Positions 61,401 to 64,000 of a DNA stretch of 64,000 nt are shown in pieces (positions within the stretch are counted from its first letter, which is position 1; each line of letters starts with the position of its first letter). The position numbers and the translations under genes are program-made. This DNA comes from Atherix ibis (Eukaryota; Arthropoda; Insecta; Diptera; Athericidae). The DNA is taken from the NCBI GenBank assembly GCA_958298945.1, contig OY282608.1, positions 66,192,951 through 66,256,950 of the forward strand, given 5' to 3'. The notes beneath the pieces are model-generated. The model saw nothing but the letters and a program-made list of their open reading frames with translations, made no database searches and was not told the DNA's origin.

Positions 61401-64000
61401 ATGTTTAAGAGGAATATGCAGTAGTATGTTAAAGAGGAATATGAAAAAGTATGTTTAAGAGGAATATGAAGTAGTATGTTTAAGAGGAATATGAAGTAGT
61501 ATGTTTAAGAGGAATATGAAGTAGTATGTTTAAGAGGAATATTAAGTAGTATGTTTAAGAGGAATATGAAGTAGTATGTTTAAGAGGAATATGAAGTAGT
61601 ATGTTTAAGAGGAATATGAAGTAGTATGTTTAAGAGGAATATGAAGTAGTATGTTTAAGAGGAATATGAAGTAGTATGTTTAAGAGGAATATTAAGTAGT
61701 ATGTTAAAGAGGAATATGAAGTAGTATGTTTAAGAGGAATATGAAGTAGTATGTTTAAGAGGAATATGAAGTTGTATGTTTAAGAGGAATATGTAGTAGT
61801 ATGTTTAAGAGGAATTTGAAGTATTGTAGTATATTTAAGAGGAATATGAAGCAGTATATTTAAGAGGAATATGAAGAAGTTTGTTTAAGAGGAATATGAA
61901 GTAGTATGTTTAAGAGGAATATGCAGTAGTATGTTAAAGAGGAATATGAAAAAGTATGTTTAAGAGGAATATGAAGTAGTATGTTTAAGAGGAATATGAA
62001 GTAGTATGTTTAAGAGGAATATGAAGTAGTATGTTTAAGAGGAATATTAAGTAGTATGTTTAAGAGGAATATGAAGTAGTATGTTTAAGAGGAATATTAA
62101 GTAGTATGCTTAAGAGGAATATGAAGTAGTATGTTTACGAGGAATATGAAGTAGTATGTTTAAGAGGAATATGAAGTAGTATGTTTAAGAGGAATATGAA
62201 GAAGTATGTTTAAGAGGAATTTGAAGTATTGTAGTATATTTAAGAGGAATATGAAGTAGTATATTTAAGAGGAATATGAAAAAGTATGTTTAAGAGGAAT
62301 ATGAAGTAGTATGTTTAAGAGGAATATGCAGTTGTATGTTTAAGAGGAATATGAAGTAGTATATTTAAGTCGAATATGAAGTAGTATGTTTAAGAGGAAT
62401 ATGAAGTAGTTTGTTTAAGAGGAATATGAAGTAGTATGTTTAAGAGGAATATGAAGTAGTATGGTTAAGAGGAATATGAAGTAGTATGTTTAAGAGGAAT
62501 ATGAAGTAGTATGTTTAAGAGGAATATGAAAAAGTATGTTTAAGAGAAAAATAAAGTAGTATATTTAACACGAATATGCAGTAGTAAGTTTAAGAGGAAT
62601 ATAAAGTAGTTTATTTAAGTGGAATATGAAGTAGTATGTTTAAGAGGAATATGAAGTAGTGTGTTTAAGAGGAATATGAAGTAGTATATTTAAGAGGAAT
62701 ATGAAGTAGTATGTTTAAGAGGAATATGAAGTAGTATATTTAAGAGGAATATGAAGTAGTATATTTAAGAGGAATATGAAGTAATATGTTCAAGAGGAAT
62801 ATGAAGTAGTATATTTAAGAGGAATATGAAGTAGTATGTTTAAGAGGAATATGAAGTAGTATATTTAAGAAGCATATGTAGTAGTATATTTAGGATGAAT
62901 ATGAAGTTGTATGTATAAGAGGAATATGAAGTAGTATGTTTAAGAGGAATATGAAGTAGTATGTTTAAGAGGAATATGAAGTAGTATATTTAAGAGGAAT
63001 ATGAAAAAGTATGTTTAAGAGGAATATGAAGTAGTATGTTTAAGAGGAATATGAAGTAGTATGTTTAAGAGTAATATGAAGTAGTATGTTTAAGAGGAAT
63101 ATTAAGTAGTATGTTTAAGAGGAATATGAAAAAGTATGGTTGAGAGGAATATGAAGTAGTATGTTTAAGAGGAATATGAAGTAGTATGTTTAAGAGGAAT
63201 ATGAAGTAGTATGTTTAAGAGGAATATGAAGTAGTATATTTAAGAGGAATATTAAGTAGTATGTTTAAGAGGAATATGAAAAAGTATGTTTGAGAGGAAT
63301 ATGAAGTAGTATGCTTAAGAGGAATATGAAGTAGTATGTTTGAGAGAAATATGGAGTAGTATATTTAAGAGGAATATGAAAAAGTATGTTTAAGAGGAAT
63401 ATGAAGTAGTATGTTTAAGAGGAATATGATGTAGTATGTTTAAGAGTAATATGAAGTAGTATGTTTAAGAGGAATATTAAATAGTATGTTTAAGAGGAAT
63501 ATGAAAAAGTATTTTTGAGAGGAATATGAAGTAGTATGTTTAAGAGGAATATGAAGTAGTATATTTGAGAGGAATATGAAGTAGTATGTTTAAGAGGAAT
63601 ATGAAGTAGTATGTTTAAGAGGAATATGAAGTAGTATATTTAAGAGGAATATGAAGAAGTTTCTTTAAGAGGAATATGAAGTAGTATGTTTAAGAGGAAT
63701 ATGCAGTAGTATGTTAAAGAGGAATATGAAAAAGTATGTTTAAGAGGAATATGAAGTAGTATGTTTAAGAGGAATATGAAGTAGAATGTTTAAGAGGAAT
63801 ATGAAGTAGTATGTTTAAGAGGAATATTAAGTAGTATGTTTGAGAGGAATATGAAGTAGTATGTTTAAGAGGAATATGAAGTAGTATGTTTAAGAGGAAT
63901 ATGAAGTAGTATATTTAAGAGGAATATGAAGAAGTTTGTTTAAGAGGAATATGAAGTAGTATGTTTAAGAGGAATATGCAGTAGTATGTTAAAGAGGAAT

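Larger units (their letters stand above)
38823..64000 (+). repeat. 25-bp satellite array
   Basis: A head-to-tail array of a 25-bp monomer, about 1,005 copies, all in one orientation and running off the window. A consensus monomer is at 39,619-39,643; it begins GAAGTAGTAT and ends GAGGAATAT. Consensus composition is 10 A, 8 T, 7 G and no C. The commonest variation is G or A in the middle (TATGTTT against TATATTT). The monomer includes TAG, TAA and TGA. Because 25 is not a multiple of 3, every frame meets all of them within 75 bp, so no coding is possible. Register is kept across the array apart from the indels listed separately. I do not recognise it as a named satellite. Confidence 0.98.
47340..64000 (+). 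repeat. Distal domain of the 25-bp satellite with GAAAAAG monomers
   Basis: A monomer variant GAAAAAGTATG first appears at about 47,347 and then recurs to the end of the window. I did not see it before that point. The same domain gains a linked marker pair. One is a 30-bp monomer with a 5-bp insertion (TATTGTAG at 49,453, 51,611, 53,091, 56,249, 56,882, 58,137, 60,092, 61,822 and 62,227). The other is an AACACG monomer (49,768, 51,951, 53,431, 57,222, 58,477, 60,432 and 62,567). The GAAGGAG/TACTATATT block of the proximal domain is absent here. The two domains were therefore amplified separately. Confidence 0.85.

Noticed and set aside
38823..64000. CRISPR array of 25-bp repeats
   Set aside because: The repeats are contiguous with no spacers, number about 1,000, and have no cas genes nearby. 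This is a tandem satellite.
38823..64000. Promoter-like AT-rich motifs (TATATTTAA) in the 25-bp array
   Set aside because: They are part of a monomer repeated about a thousand times with no adjacent gene, so motif matches carry no weight.
1..64000. tRNA, rRNA, transposon or other unique sequence embedded in the arrays
   Set aside because: Reading both arrays end to end, I found no interval that departs from the monomers for more than about 30 bp.

Overview
This window holds no gene that I can support. It is made of two unrelated tandem-repeat (satellite) arrays joined by a block of 200 Ns. Arrays this long, with nested higher-order duplication and no unique sequence, fit heterochromatin of a eukaryotic nuclear chromosome. 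I do not recognise either monomer, so I cannot name the species or clade. The 200-N spacer looks like a fixed-size scaffolding gap, so this is probably a scaffolded draft or long-read plus Hi-C assembly.

Region 1 (1-38,622) is an octamer array, consensus GGTTTGTT, about 4,800 units, with GGCTTGTT as the commonest variant. It contains stacked kilobase-scale tandem duplications: about 3.15 kb (590-6,890), 1,842 bp (14,115-17,832), 3,066 bp (16,734-22,865, the cleanest), about 2.8 kb (23,450-27,260), 1,076 bp (28,500-30,170), 1,640 bp (30,906-33,965) and 1,157 bp (35,140-37,493). Sub-regions carry private variants: stretches of 14 or more T at nine sites between 7.6 and 35.0 kb, and a GGTTTATTTCTTTGTT variant only at about 7.2-21.9 kb. 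The very long reading frames here are artefacts of a stop-free 8-bp unit, which reads as the same octapeptide in all three frames.

Region 2 (38,623-38,822) is the N gap. Both arrays meet it as intact, non-decaying repeat, so their true junction was not sequenced.

Region 3 (38,823-64,000) is a 25-bp satellite, about 1,005 monomers. Its register is kept almost perfectly over 25 kb, broken only by a few indels that work as markers of higher-order repeats. A proximal domain (to about 47.3 kb) and a distal domain (from there on) have different diagnostic variants. Monomers of this array carry stop codons, so no reading frame of any length exists.

Both consensus monomers contain no cytosine on the + strand and therefore no CpG. 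Nothing here suggests genes working together. The biology on show is satellite evolution: amplification by unequal exchange or replication slippage, local homogenisation, and strand-asymmetric composition.
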